DNA from: Aliagarivorans marinus DSM 23064
Lineage (GTDB): Bacteria; Pseudomonadota; Gammaproteobacteria; Enterobacterales; Celerinatantimonadaceae
Direction: 5' to 3'
Assembly: GCF_000429485.1 (NCBI RefSeq)
Contig: NZ_KE386908.1
Span: forward strand, 304,694 to 368,693
DNA: 64,000 nt
In this document: positions 35,772 to 45,231 of the stretch, one piece after another
Layout of the letters: the number at the start of each line of letters is the position of its first letter
Position numbering within the stretch: the first letter of the stretch is position 1
Translations under genes and position numbers: made by a program
The notes under the pieces: model-generated
What the model was told of the DNA's origin: nothing
The model's input: only the letters and a program-made list of their open reading frames with translations
The model's database searches: none

Positions 35772-38282
35772 ATGAGCCTTATGGACTCCACCCCATACTT
35801 TGCCGAGTGGCCAGAGATCCGCAGCCAGATTGCCCCTAATGCGGCGCAAGAGCAGCAGATTGAGCAGATCCTCGCCCAGCTAAGTTTGCAGGAAAAACTG
35901 GGCCAGATGCTCCAGCCCAACCTGACCGACGTGACCCCCCAAGAAGTGACCGAGTATAAGCTTGGCTCCTTGCTAAACGGCGGTGGTAGCTGGCCGGGCA
36001 ACGACAAGTACGCACCGGTAGAGGCTTGGGTTGAGGCGGCTGAGCAGTACTACCAGGCCAATGAAGCGGCCTGGCAGGGGCGCGGCTTTCGCATCCCGTT
36101 TATCTGGGGCAGCGATGCGGTGCATGGCCACAACAACGTGTTTCGCGCCACCATCTTCCCGCATAACATCGGTCTGGGCGCAGCCCAGGATGTGGATCTG
36201 ATCCGTCGTATCGGGGTGGCTACCTCGGCAGAAGTGGCCGCCACTGGCATTGATTGGACCTTCGCCCCCACCGTGGCCACGCCGCGCGACTACCGCTGGG
36301 GCCGGGTTTATGAAGGTTACTCGGAAGACCCTGGGCTGGTGTATCACTACGCCGCCGCCATGGTAGAGGGTATCCAAGGCGATACCGAGCAGCTAGCCGG
36401 TGAGCGCCGGGTAGTGGCCACTGCTAAGCATTTTATCGGTGATGGCGGGACCGAACACGGTGTCGACCGTGGGATTAACCGCTACAGCGAAGAGCAGCTA
36501 CTGAATATCCATGGCCTTGGCTATGTCAGCGCGCTAAATGCTGGCGTGCAGGCGGTGATGGCCTCGTTCAACTCCTGGGATCACAGCAACAACTATGCGC
36601 CGTCTAATATCGATTGCCAGTACAACGGCAAGATCCACGGTAGCCGTTATCTGCTCAGCGATGTGCTCAAAGACAAGATGGGCTTCGATGGGCTGGTCAT
36701 CTCCGATTGGAACGGCCACAGCGAAGTAAGCGGCTCTAGCATGCAAGATGCTCGGCATACGGTAAACGCTGGCGTTGACGTGTTGATGGTAACCGCACGC
36801 AGCGACTGGAAGGCTTGTCTGACTAACCTGCAGCGCGATGTAGAGGCTGGGCTGATCGATGAGAGCCGGATTGATGATGCGGTACGCCGTATTCTGCGAG
36901 TCAAGCTGCGTGCTGGCCTGTGGGATAAGCCATCGCCTCAGCAGCGCGAATATGCCAATCAGCCACAGCTACTAGGTAGCGATGCACACCAACAACTGGC
37001 GCGCGAGGCGGTTCGTAAATCACTGGTACTACTAAAGAACAACCAGTCGTTGCTGCCACTATCTCCCAACCAAGCGGTGCTGCTGACCGGTAGCGGTGCC
37101 GATAGCATCAGCAAACAATGTGGCGGCTGGAGCCTGAGTTGGCAGGGTGATGATATCGCGGTGTCTGATTTCCCGGGCGCGCAGACCCTGGATTGCGCCT
37201 TAACCGGCTACCTCGGTGAGCAGCTGATCCGCGACGAAGCGCAGGCCCCGAAAGGCTGTGTGGCCGTAGTAGTGATCGGTGAGCAAAGCTACGCCGAGAT
37301 GTATGGCGATATCAAAGCAGGGCAGACGCTAGATTTCAGCAGCTTGCATCCGAGCAATAACCAAGATGCCCAGACCATCGCCCGCCTAAGCGCCGCTGGC
37401 CACCCGGTGGTGACGGTGATGTTCAGCGGTCGCCCGCTGTATTGCACCGATCTTATCAACCACTCGCAGGCCTTTGTGGCGGCGTGGCTGCCGGGCACTC
37501 AGGGGGGGGGTATCGTCGATGTGCTATTCCGCGATCACCAAGAGCAGATGCAACACGATTTTCAGGGGCGCCTCAGCTTTAGCTGGCCGGCGCAAAAAGA
37601 CGCCTTTGCCCTGAATCATCCGGCGACCCATATCCCGGACTTTGCCTCTCCGGCCAACGAGATTGATACCCGCGAGCAAGCAGCGCTATACCCACTGGGT
37701 TTTGGCCTGAGTTATCAAAGCGCTCAAGAGACCCCGCGTCTGGAGTTAGACAGCCGCGAGTTCGCCATCGATGTGGCCGAATACGTGCTGTTTGGCCGTG
37801 AAGCGCAGATCAGCCACCCCTTGTCGCTGGCGCTGCAATCGCAACAGCGTGCGGTGATGGTACCGGGCTGCTCGCCACTGGATGTAGCCGGCAGTCATAT
37901 CGAGCCGATTAACTACCAACACCAGTACGACGCCCGTGCGGTGCAGGCCCAAGAGCCCTTCGAGCTGACTCTGGAAGTGCTACCGGGCTTGATGCCACTG
38001 CCGTGGGCGAGTGGCAAGGCGCTTGAGTTCTGCATCGATGTGAAGCTCGAGCAAGCGCCGCAAGCGCCGGTGTGGGTAGAACTGGAGCTGATGGGGTGGG
38101 GGCAGTATCGCTTTGACATCTCCGAGCAACTGCAACAAGCCGATGGCCAATGGCATAGCATCCGGGTCGCGCTGGATGACTCGCTACGCAGCCTGGAAGT
38201 GAACAACAAGGTTTGGCGCCTGCGCTGTGAAGACGCGGCCCACATAGCCTTTAGCAATATTTCTCTGGTGTTGGCCGATTAG
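35772..38282 (+). CDS. GH3 beta-glucosidase / exo-1,3-1,4-beta-glucan glucohydrolase
   Basis: 836-residue GH3 enzyme that would release glucose from cello-oligosaccharides or mixed-linkage glucans. Motifs: LGQMLQPNLTDV at the N-terminus, IPFIWGSDAVHGHNN, RVVATAKHFIGDG and the nucleophile D312 in LVISDWNGH. The second alpha/beta domain starts near residue 400 and has GTQGGGIVDVLF. A C-terminal galactose-binding-like extension (about 665-836) is typical of ExoP-type GH3 enzymes. There is no signal peptide, so it is probably cytoplasmic. ATG 35772 is chosen; a second ATG at 35781 is possible. The gene contains a run of eight Gs (37502-37509). It forms an operon with GH94, 73 bp downstream. Confidence 0.92.
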   Translation: MSLMDSTPYFAEWPEIRSQIAPNAAQEQQIEQILAQLSLQEKLGQMLQPNLTDVTPQEVTEYKLGSLLNGGGSWPGNDKYAPVEAWVEAAEQYYQANEAAWQGRGFRIPFIWGSDAVHGHNNVFRATIFPHNIGLGAAQDVDLIRRIGVATSAEVAATGIDWTFAPTVATPRDYRWGRVYEGYSEDPGLVYHYAAAMVEGIQGDTEQLAGERRVVATAKHFIGDGGTEHGVDRGINRYSEEQLLNIHGLGYVSALNAGVQAVMASFNSWDHSNNYAPSNIDCQYNGKIHGSRYLLSDVLKDKMGFDGLVISDWNGHSEVSGSSMQDARHTVNAGVDVLMVTARSDWKACLTNLQRDVEAGLIDESRIDDAVRRILRVKLRAGLWDKPSPQQREYANQPQLLGSDAHQQLAREAVRKSLVLLKNNQSLLPLSPNQAVLLTGSGADSISKQCGGWSLSWQGDDIAVSDFPGAQTLDCALTGYLGEQLIRDEAQAPKGCVAVVVIGEQSYAEMYGDIKAGQTLDFSSLHPSNNQDAQTIARLSAAGHPVVTVMFSGRPLYCTDLINHSQAFVAAWLPGTQGGGIVDVLFRDHQEQMQHDFQGRLSFSWPAQKDAFALNHPATHIPDFASPANEIDTREQAALYPLGFGLSYQSAQETPRLELDSREFAIDVAEYVLFGREAQISHPLSLALQSQQRAVMVPGCSPLDVAGSHIEPINYQHQYDARAVQAQEPFELTLEVLPGLMPLPWASGKALEFCIDVKLEQAPQAPVWVELELMGWGQYRFDISEQLQQADGQWHSIRVALDDSLRSLEVNNKVWRLRCEDAAHIAFSNISLVLAD

Positions 38283-38355
38283 GCCCTCCCAACAATTCAC
38301 GAGTCGGCTGCGCGAGCAGCGACTTGAATTTTTTACTTAAGCGAAGAGTGTGAAC

Positions 38356-40794
38356 ATGAGCCTAGGTTACTTTGACGACCAACGTCGCGAATATGTGATT
38401 AACACCCCGAAGACCCCTTACCCTTGGATTAACTACTTGGGTAACGACGAGTTTTTCAGTCTGCTGTCGAATACCGCGGGTGGTTACAGCTTCTATAAAG
38501 ACGCTAAGTTCCGTCGTCTGACCCGTTTCCGCTACAACAATGTGCCAGTGGACAGTGGCGGTAAGTATTTCTACATCAACGACGGTGGCTGTGTGTGGTC
38601 GCCTGCTTGGAAGCCGGCCCGCACCGACCTAGATAGCTACGAGTGTCGTCACGGCTTGGGTTACTCCACCATCGAAGGTCAAAAGCAGGGCTTGAGCGCG
38701 GCTGTGACCTACTTCATCCCAATGGGTGAGAACGCCGAAGTACAGATCGTTCGTTTGAAGAACACCACTGATCAGAGCAAAACCTTCAAGCTCTACTCCT
38801 TTGTTGAATGGTGTTTGTGGAACGCCGAAGACGATGGCGCTAACTTCCAGCGTAACTTCTCAACCGGTGAGGTTGAGGTAGAAGACTCGGTGATTTATCA
38901 CAAGACCGAGTACCGCGAGCGTCGTAATCACTACGCGTTCTACTCGGTAAATGCGCCATTGGCCGGTTTTGAAACCGACCGTGACACCTTCTTGGGCAAC
39001 GCAAACGGCTTTGACCACCCAGACGTGGTGTACGCCAATGAGAACCAAAACTCGATTGCTCACGGTTGGTCGCCGATCGCCTCACACTGCTTGGAGATCG
39101 AACTGGCAGCCGGTGAAGAGCGAGAGTTGGTATTTGTGCTGGGCTACCAAGAGAACGCGGAAGACGACAAGTGGGAGTCGAAAGCGGTTATCAACAAAAC
39201 CGGTGCGAAAGAAGTGATTGCCCGTTACGCCACCCCTGAGCAGGCCAAAGCGGCGCTGCAGGGCGTGACCGACTACTGGAGCGATCGCCTGGACAACTAC
39301 GTGGTTGATTCTAGCGATGAGCGCCTGAACCGCATGGTGAACGTGTGGAACCAATACCAGTGTATGGTGACCTTTAACTTCTCCCGTAGCGCCTCGTTCT
39401 TCGAGTCAGGCATTGGCCGTGGCATGGGCTTCCGCGACTCTAACCAAGACTTGATTGGTGTGATTCATCTGGAGCCGGAGCGTGCACGCCAGCGTATCCT
39501 GGATATTGCCGCCACCCAGTTTGAAGATGGCTCTGCCTATCACCAGTACCAGCCACTGACCAAGCGCGGTAACGCAGCGATTGGCGGTAACTTTAACGAT
39601 GACCCGCTGTGGCTAATCCAATCGGTTACCCAGTACACCAAGGAAACCGGCGACTTCTCGATCCTTGACGTGCAAGTACCGTTCAACAACGACGAGAACA
39701 ACACCGGCACCCTGCTGGCGCACCTGAAGGCCTCGTTCAACCATGTGATCAACAAGTTAGGTCCACACGGCCTACCACTGATTGGTCGCGCTGACTGGAA
39801 CGACTGCCTGAACCTGAACTGCTTCTCGAAAGACCCGAACGAGTCCTTCCAAACCACCGAGAACAAAGGTGATGGTAAGGTTGCCGAGTCGGTGATGATC
39901 GCCGGTATGTTTGTCTACTTTGGTCAAGATTACGCTGAGCTGTGCAAAGAAGTGGGCGACAACGCCGAAGCGGATCGCGCACTGACTGAAATCGCGCGCA
40001 TGTCTGATGCGATTAAACAGCACGGCTGGGATGGCGAGTGGTTCCTGCGCGCCTACGATGCGGCTGGCGATAAAGTCGGTAGTAAAGAGTGCGACGAAGG
40101 CCAGATCTTCATCGAATCTCAGGGCTTCTGTGTTATGGCAGGGGTTGGCTTGGAAGACGGTAAAGCGGAAGCGGCGCTTAATTCGGTTGAAGAGCACCTT
40201 TCTTGTGACTACGGGGTGTCGCTGCTGTATCCGGCCTACACCGAGTACAAGATTAACCTCGGCGAGATCTCTACCTACCCGCAAGGCTACAAAGAGAACG
40301 GTGGTATCTTCTGTCATAACAACCCGTGGATCATGATTGCCGAGACGAAGCTGGGTCGTCCGCAAAAAGCCTGGGAGTACTACACCAAGATCGCACCGGC
40401 TTATCAGGATGACAAGATTGAGCTGCACAAAACCGAACCTTATGTGTACGCCCAGATGATTGCTGGTAAAGAGGCCTTCAAACCGGGTGAAGCGAAGAAC
40501 TCATGGCTAACCGGCACCGCGGCGTGGAACTTCCACACCATTGCCGAGCACATCTTGGGTGTCAAGCCGAGCTACAAAGGTCTGTTGATTGACCCATGTC
40601 TGCCGGCCGACTTTAGCCTGAACGCGATCAAGCGTCAGTTCCGTGGTGCTAGCTACAACATCGAGTTTATTCGCCAAAGCCCTGAGGCTACCAAGGTGAG
40701 TAAGGTTGAGGTGAACGGCCAAGAGATTGCCGGGCAAGTGGTGCCTGCGCAAGCGCAAGGCAGTGACAACAAGGTTGTCGTGACCCTTTCGTAG
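38356..40794 (+). CDS. Cellobiose phosphorylase (GH94)
   Basis: 812-residue cytoplasmic enzyme that splits cellobiose with phosphate into glucose-1-phosphate and glucose, saving ATP. It starts [29 protein letters not shown], the family N-terminus, with GAAGAG upstream of ATG 38356. The catalytic acid is D483 in RADWNDCLN, and the family motifs [25 protein letters not shown] and [20 protein letters not shown] are intact. Length about 810 fits characterised cellobiose phosphorylases rather than cellodextrin or chitobiose phosphorylases. It shares a promoter with GH3, and a strong terminator follows. Codons look highly biased, suggesting strong expression. Confidence 0.96.
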   Translation: MSLGYFDDQRREYVINTPKTPYPWINYLGNDEFFSLLSNTAGGYSFYKDAKFRRLTRFRYNNVPVDSGGKYFYINDGGCVWSPAWKPARTDLDSYECRHGLGYSTIEGQKQGLSAAVTYFIPMGENAEVQIVRLKNTTDQSKTFKLYSFVEWCLWNAEDDGANFQRNFSTGEVEVEDSVIYHKTEYRERRNHYAFYSVNAPLAGFETDRDTFLGNANGFDHPDVVYANENQNSIAHGWSPIASHCLEIELAAGEERELVFVLGYQENAEDDKWESKAVINKTGAKEVIARYATPEQAKAALQGVTDYWSDRLDNYVVDSSDERLNRMVNVWNQYQCMVTFNFSRSASFFESGIGRGMGFRDSNQDLIGVIHLEPERARQRILDIAATQFEDGSAYHQYQPLTKRGNAAIGGNFNDDPLWLIQSVTQYTKETGDFSILDVQVPFNNDENNTGTLLAHLKASFNHVINKLGPHGLPLIGRADWNDCLNLNCFSKDPNESFQTTENKGDGKVAESVMIAGMFVYFGQDYAELCKEVGDNAEADRALTEIARMSDAIKQHGWDGEWFLRAYDAAGDKVGSKECDEGQIFIESQGFCVMAGVGLEDGKAEAALNSVEEHLSCDYGVSLLYPAYTEYKINLGEISTYPQGYKENGGIFCHNNPWIMIAETKLGRPQKAWEYYTKIAPAYQDDKIELHKTEPYVYAQMIAGKEAFKPGEAKNSWLTGTAAWNFHTIAEHILGVKPSYKGLLIDPCLPADFSLNAIKRQFRGASYNIEFIRQSPEATKVSKVEVNGQEIAGQVVPAQAQGSDNKVVVTLS

Positions 40795-40849
40795 TAAGCC
40801 TCTCGTTGTATTAACGAAAGTAGTACGGTCAAACTAGCCTTTGACTATT

Positions 40850-40875
40850 GCCGGGCGCAAATGCCCGGCTTTTTT
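40850..40875 (+). terminator. Terminator after the GH94 gene
   Basis: GCCGGGC/GCCCGGC stem (40850-40856 and 40863-40869) followed by six Ts. Three AGGCCT palindromes follow before the convergent chemoreceptor stop. Confidence 0.93.
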
Positions 40876-40911
40876 ATGCCTGAATATCAGGCCTGTACTC
40901 AGGCCTTGAGC

Positions 40912-42852
40912 TTAGGCCTTGAATTGGGCCATGCGCCGCTTGATACTGGCGCCAAGTGAGGCGACCAGTTTGGCTTGCTCGGCGGTATCGCTGGTCAGCT
41001 GCAGCGCTTCGCTGGACGAGGCCTCGATACGCTGCATATCTTCCACCACGGTATCGGTGATCCGTCCTTGTTGGTCGCAGCTGTGGGAGATCTCGCGTAG
41101 CAGCTCGCTAATGGTGCTAACCAGTTCATGGGTGGCAATCACCGATTGGCGCATCTCGCCCATCGCCTCAGAGCTGTCTCCCGCTTGTTGTTTACTGTCC
41201 ACCATCTGAGATTCACTGTGTTGAGCGCCATTGACCAAGCTGCCCATCATCTGTTCGATCTGCTCGGTGGAGTCTTGGGTCTTGCGTGCCAGGTTACGCA
41301 CCTCGTCAGCCACCACGGCAAAGCCGCGGCCTTGCTCACCAGCGCGGGCGGCTTCGATGGCGGCATTGAGTGCCAGCAGGTTGGTTTGCTCGGCGATCCC
41401 ATCGATGACCTCCAGCACCTTGCTGGCGTCGCGACTGTTGTTCACCAGCTGCTGCATATCGTCCACTGAGGCTTCGATTAGTGCGACCAAGCGAGCCAGC
41501 AGTTCACTATTGCTGTCGGTGAGCTGGCGCCCTTGGTGCGAGGCATCACTGATCGCTTCGGCCGATTGATTGGCACTGGTGACATGCTCCAGTACTTCGG
41601 CGAAGCGCGCGGAGAGCTGGGCCACATGCTGATTCACGTTTTGCACCGCGGCCTGTTGTTGGTTGGCCTGCTGCTCGCTGCGACCAGCGTGGTTTTCCAG
41701 GCTGCGGGCCGCCTGCTCCAGCTCTAAGGTACTGGCATTCACTTGTTGTACGGTGCTTTGTAGCAGCGAGATAAACTGGTTAAACGCTTCGGCCAATTGT
41801 GCCAGCTCATCGCGACCGCGAATATCGAGGCGTTGGGTCAGGTCGCCTTCGCCTTGGGCGATGTCTTTCATCGCGGCCACCATCTTAATCACCGGCGAGC
41901 GGATCAGCCTGATGACCAGCGCGGCGATAAGCAGTGAGACCAAGGCGATAATCACGCCAAAGATCAGGTTCTGCCAGCGGGTTTGCTCAAGACGTTGGTC
42001 GATCAGCTGGCTGGAGTCGCGTAGTTGTTGCCACATCTGCTGCTGACTGAGCTCAGCGCTGTTGACCACCTGTTGGGCGGAGGGTTGCAGCAGCTCTTCG
42101 TTGAGCAGCTGTAGCTCTTCGAGCAGCTCAAAACTCAGGTTCGCCAGCTCAACATATTCGCCGAGCAACTCGGCCACATGTTGGATCTGCTGTTGTTGGT
42201 GTTCACGCTTAAGCCCTGCCTGCAGGTCAAACAAGGCGTTTTGCGAGCCAAACAGCTCCATGTAAAAACGCTCTTTGCTGTGTCGTTCATGCTGGCCGAG
42301 ATGGTCCATCAGGGCGATGGTGGCAGCCTGTAGGTGATTGGCAAAGTACACGGTGAGCCCAGGTAAACGCCCTGCGGTGTTGATATCCAGCGAGGCGTTG
42401 ATCTGGAATACCCGCTCTAGCGCCAGTGGCACCACTTGCTCGAGAATCCGCTGTTGGGTCTGCTGCAGCTGTTGGCGCAGCGGTACTAAGTCGTCGATAA
42501 AGTACTGGTCGAGGTAACGGCTATTCGAGGCTATCTGGCTGGCTTGCGGAAAGGCCTCTAACTGGGGATCGCTTAGCAGCTGATTGGCGGTAGCGCTGAG
42601 CTGCTGATATTGCTGAAGCGCCGCCGGGTCCATTGCCAAACGGTAGTTTTGTTGGGCGCTGAGGCGCTCTAAGGCATTGCTGGACAGCTGACTGGCTAAC
42701 CGGGCGCGCGGCTCGACTTGTTCGGTAAAGGCTTCGGTATGCAGCTCGACCTGATGCACCGACCAGGTGTTCAAGCCCATCATCAGCGCCAGCAGTATCA
42801 GCATGGCCAGCGGGATGGCGGCGATTTTTTTGGTGAGGCTTAGCTGCATCAT
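40912..42852 (-). CDS. Methyl-accepting chemotaxis protein with long helical sensor domain
   Basis: 646-residue chemoreceptor. Membrane segments are at about 10-28 and 297-317, and between them is a ~265-residue Gln/Leu-rich helical periplasmic domain. HAMP ([25 protein letters not shown]) follows, then the signalling coiled coil with the tip at 488-510 ([27 protein letters not shown]). It ends RMAQFKA with no CheR-binding pentapeptide. Its ATG overlaps the stop of the 42849-43742 gene (ATGA), so both proteins are made in coupled fashion. Location next to GH94 raises the idea that it senses cellulose products, but this is only positional. Confidence 0.95.
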   Translation of the reverse strand: MMQLSLTKKIAAIPLAMLILLALMMGLNTWSVHQVELHTEAFTEQVEPRARLASQLSSNALERLSAQQNYRLAMDPAALQQYQQLSATANQLLSDPQLEAFPQASQIASNSRYLDQYFIDDLVPLRQQLQQTQQRILEQVVPLALERVFQINASLDINTAGRLPGLTVYFANHLQAATIALMDHLGQHERHSKERFYMELFGSQNALFDLQAGLKREHQQQQIQHVAELLGEYVELANLSFELLEELQLLNEELLQPSAQQVVNSAELSQQQMWQQLRDSSQLIDQRLEQTRWQNLIFGVIIALVSLLIAALVIRLIRSPVIKMVAAMKDIAQGEGDLTQRLDIRGRDELAQLAEAFNQFISLLQSTVQQVNASTLELEQAARSLENHAGRSEQQANQQQAAVQNVNQHVAQLSARFAEVLEHVTSANQSAEAISDASHQGRQLTDSNSELLARLVALIEASVDDMQQLVNNSRDASKVLEVIDGIAEQTNLLALNAAIEAARAGEQGRGFAVVADEVRNLARKTQDSTEQIEQMMGSLVNGAQHSESQMVDSKQQAGDSSEAMGEMRQSVIATHELVSTISELLREISHSCDQQGRITDTVVEDMQRIEASSSEALQLTSDTAEQAKLVASLGASIKRRMAQFKA

Positions 42853-43742
42853 GACAGGCTTCCTCCGTGTAGCATCATGTACAGGGCATCGCGCAACTGC
42901 TCTAGCGTGGAATAGAGGCTGCTCAGACTGCTGCTCTCTTGCTCTGACGGGGCTGCGGCCGATTCTAGTTGCAGCATGGTTTTGGCGCGGTGCAGCTCGC
43001 TTTGCATGTTTACCAAGGTGTCGGCTAACTGGGCACTGCTGCTATCGCCAACCGGAAAGTGCCCGGGATCGGTGGGCTCGATGCCAAGTTCGCGCAGTAA
43101 GCGTTCCATTAAGTGAAAGCACTGGAAGGCCAGCAGGTGGGTCTCGGTCAGATTGACATCACTGGGTGCTGCAGGCGGGTTGCCGAGTTTTAAAGAAAGT
43201 GATTTGGCCTGAGCAACGTCCAGTAAACTGTTGCGCACCTGACTTACGCTAGCGGCCGCCTGTTGCAGTGCAATATCTTGATTGAGCAGTTCTCTCAGTC
43301 GAGGTTCAATCAGCAGTAACTGCTTGTAGATGTCATTACTGTTTTTGCCCAGTGGGCGAGTGGGCTGCTCATCAGGCAATGTTCCGCCCAAGGCGACCAG
43401 CTGGTCAGACAGCGCCTGCAGGTAGGGCTGAACATCGCGAGGGCGAAAGGCGCGCATCGGTATCTCGATATCCGCTGCGGCGGATTTGCCCTGCTGTTGA
43501 GCTAAGGTTTGCGACAGGCGAAGTAGCTGCTGGCTCTTGAATACCAGATTGGTAGCAAGTTTATCTGATACCAGCAGATCGTCGGCATCGCCCGCTGCAG
43601 GGGCTTGCAGGCTGTCGAGCTGCAAAAGTATCACTTCCGAGAGCTGATACAGGTGATTATTGTTGACGATGGCCGCTTGGCCAGTGGCACATATCAGCAT
43701 TAATACCGCCGACAACAGGCCATAGAGTGGCTTCTTATCCAT
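42849..43742 (-). CDS. Predicted periplasmic helical protein coupled to a chemoreceptor
   Basis: 297-residue protein I do not recognise. A clear signal peptide ([23 protein letters not shown]) points to the periplasm. The rest is largely helical and polar with many Gln, Leu and Ala residues, has a single cysteine ([16 protein letters not shown]) in the mature part, and lacks enzyme motifs. Its stop overlaps the MCP start by four bases, so stoichiometric production is likely. By analogy with binding-protein-assisted chemoreception it could deliver or modulate a ligand signal; no homology supports this. It is the first gene of the two-gene unit. Confidence 0.75.
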   Translation of the reverse strand: MDKKPLYGLLSAVLMLICATGQAAIVNNNHLYQLSEVILLQLDSLQAPAAGDADDLLVSDKLATNLVFKSQQLLRLSQTLAQQQGKSAAADIEIPMRAFRPRDVQPYLQALSDQLVALGGTLPDEQPTRPLGKNSNDIYKQLLLIEPRLRELLNQDIALQQAAASVSQVRNSLLDVAQAKSLSLKLGNPPAAPSDVNLTETHLLAFQCFHLMERLLRELGIEPTDPGHFPVGDSSSAQLADTLVNMQSELHRAKTMLQLESAAAPSEQESSSLSSLYSTLEQLRDALYMMLHGGSLS

Positions 43743-44070
43743 AACAATCCTTGTTACCTCGTTCCTCGAATCCTAGACGCGACGTGGCGTTTTCGCTAGT
43801 TGGCTAAGGGAAATCCCGCGGCGATTTGATCGCGCTCAAACACCTATCTCTGCAGACCTGCCTTCCATATAAATTCTTTCAGAAATAGGCCCTTTATGGT
43901 CGAATCATCTTTAAACGCCTGTTTTAGTAACTTTCTAAAAGAATCCGTAGACCTCAACTCTGTTCTCCTATAAAATGCGCGGAATTTGCCAAAATTTCAC
44001 ATTTCTGAGCTAAATTCGCCCTTAGTTCAGCTTTGTCGTGTCTCGACATCTCTTTGTTTAGGAGGTTGCC
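43743..44070 (+). promoter_or_regulatory. carAB upstream region
   Basis: A 328-bp gap without a gene. Two TTCT-N3-AGAA palindromes lie 59 bp apart (43874-43884 and 43933-43943); their flanks make 13-bp arms that are inverted copies with one mismatch. TATAAA (43969-43974) is a possible -10 box with no good -35. GGAGG at 44060-44064 is the carA ribosome-binding site. No clear ArgR box was found. Confidence 0.5.
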
Positions 44071-45213
44071 TTGAGCAATTCAGCGCTGCTGGTATTAGAA
44101 GACGGTACTGTGTTTAAAGGTACTGCGATTGGAGCCGACGGATGTTCCGTTGGTGAAGTTGTTTTCAACACGTCCATGACCGGATACCAAGAAATTCTTA
44201 CCGACCCTTCATACGCCCGCCAGATCGTCACCCTTACTTACCCCCATATTGGAAACTACGGAACCACCTCAGAAGACGAAGAGTCGACTGATATCCACGC
44301 TTGTGGTTTGGTGATCCGCGACCTGCCTCTGGTAGCGAGCAATTTCCGCAGCCAACAAAGCCTCAGCGAATATCTGAAAGCCCGCAACGTGGTGGGTATT
44401 GCCGATATCGATACCCGCAAGCTGACCCGTATCCTGCGTGAGAAAGGTGCGCAAGCGGGTTGCATCGTGGCTGGCGCCGACTTGGATGAAGCAAAAGCAC
44501 TGGCGGAAGCGAAAGCCTTCCCTGGTCTGAAAGGCATGGACTTGGCAAAAGAAGTCACTGTGAGTGACGCGTACCCATGGACTCAGGGCACTTGGGATCT
44601 GCTCGACGGATTACCAGAAAACAGCAGCGACCTGCCGTTCCATGTGGTGGCTTACGACTTCGGCGTGAAGCGTAACATCCTGCGCATGTTGGTAGACCGC
44701 GGCTGTAAGCTGACTGTGGTGCCAGCTCAAACCTCTGCTGAAGAGGTATTGGCACTCAACCCAGACGGCATCTTCCTGTCTAACGGCCCTGGCGACCCAG
44801 AGCCATGTGACTACGCCATTGAGGCGGTGAAGACCTTCCTTGAGACCGACATTCCAGTATTCGGCATCTGCCTGGGCCACCAAATCCTGGCTCTGGCCAG
44901 CGGTGCTAACACCGTGAAGATGAAGTTCGGTCACCACGGTGGTAACCACCCGGTGAAAGACATCAAGGCTGACAAGGTGATGATCACCGCTCAGAACCAC
45001 GGCTTCGCGGTAGATGGCGACACCCTGCCTGCGAACCTGGAAGCGACTCACTTCTCGCTGTTCGACCAAAGCCTGCAAGGCATCCATCGCACCGACAAGC
45101 CGGCGTTTAGCTTCCAGGGTCATCCTGAAGCGAGCCCGGGTCCGCACGATGCCGCACCTTTGTTTGACCACTTTATTGAGCTGATTGAAGCTCGCCGTAA
45201 CGGCCAAGCTTAA
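44071..45213 (+). CDS. carA: Carbamoyl-phosphate synthase small subunit
   Basis: 380-residue glutaminase subunit that feeds ammonia to CarB for arginine and pyrimidine synthesis. TTG start at 44071 with GGAGG upstream; the protein begins [16 protein letters not shown], the family N-terminus. The class I amidotransferase triad is visible: C267 in GICLGHQ, with the His and Glu in [29 protein letters not shown] and [12 protein letters not shown] are conserved. carB follows after 18 bp. Confidence 0.98.
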   Translation: MSNSALLVLEDGTVFKGTAIGADGCSVGEVVFNTSMTGYQEILTDPSYARQIVTLTYPHIGNYGTTSEDEESTDIHACGLVIRDLPLVASNFRSQQSLSEYLKARNVVGIADIDTRKLTRILREKGAQAGCIVAGADLDEAKALAEAKAFPGLKGMDLAKEVTVSDAYPWTQGTWDLLDGLPENSSDLPFHVVAYDFGVKRNILRMLVDRGCKLTVVPAQTSAEEVLALNPDGIFLSNGPGDPEPCDYAIEAVKTFLETDIPVFGICLGHQILALASGANTVKMKFGHHGGNHPVKDIKADKVMITAQNHGFAVDGDTLPANLEATHFSLFDQSLQGIHRTDKPAFSFQGHPEASPGPHDAAPLFDHFIELIEARRNGQA

Positions 45214-45231
45214 TCGGGAGCACTGAGACCT

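Noticed and set aside
40881..40925. Three AGGCCT copies after GH94 as a repeat array
   Set aside because: The hexamers are few, unevenly spaced and partly inside the chemoreceptor stop region; probably chance plus terminator sequence.
43932..43990. ArgR box before carA
   Set aside because: No adequate match to the TGAAT...ATTCA consensus was found despite AT-rich sequence.
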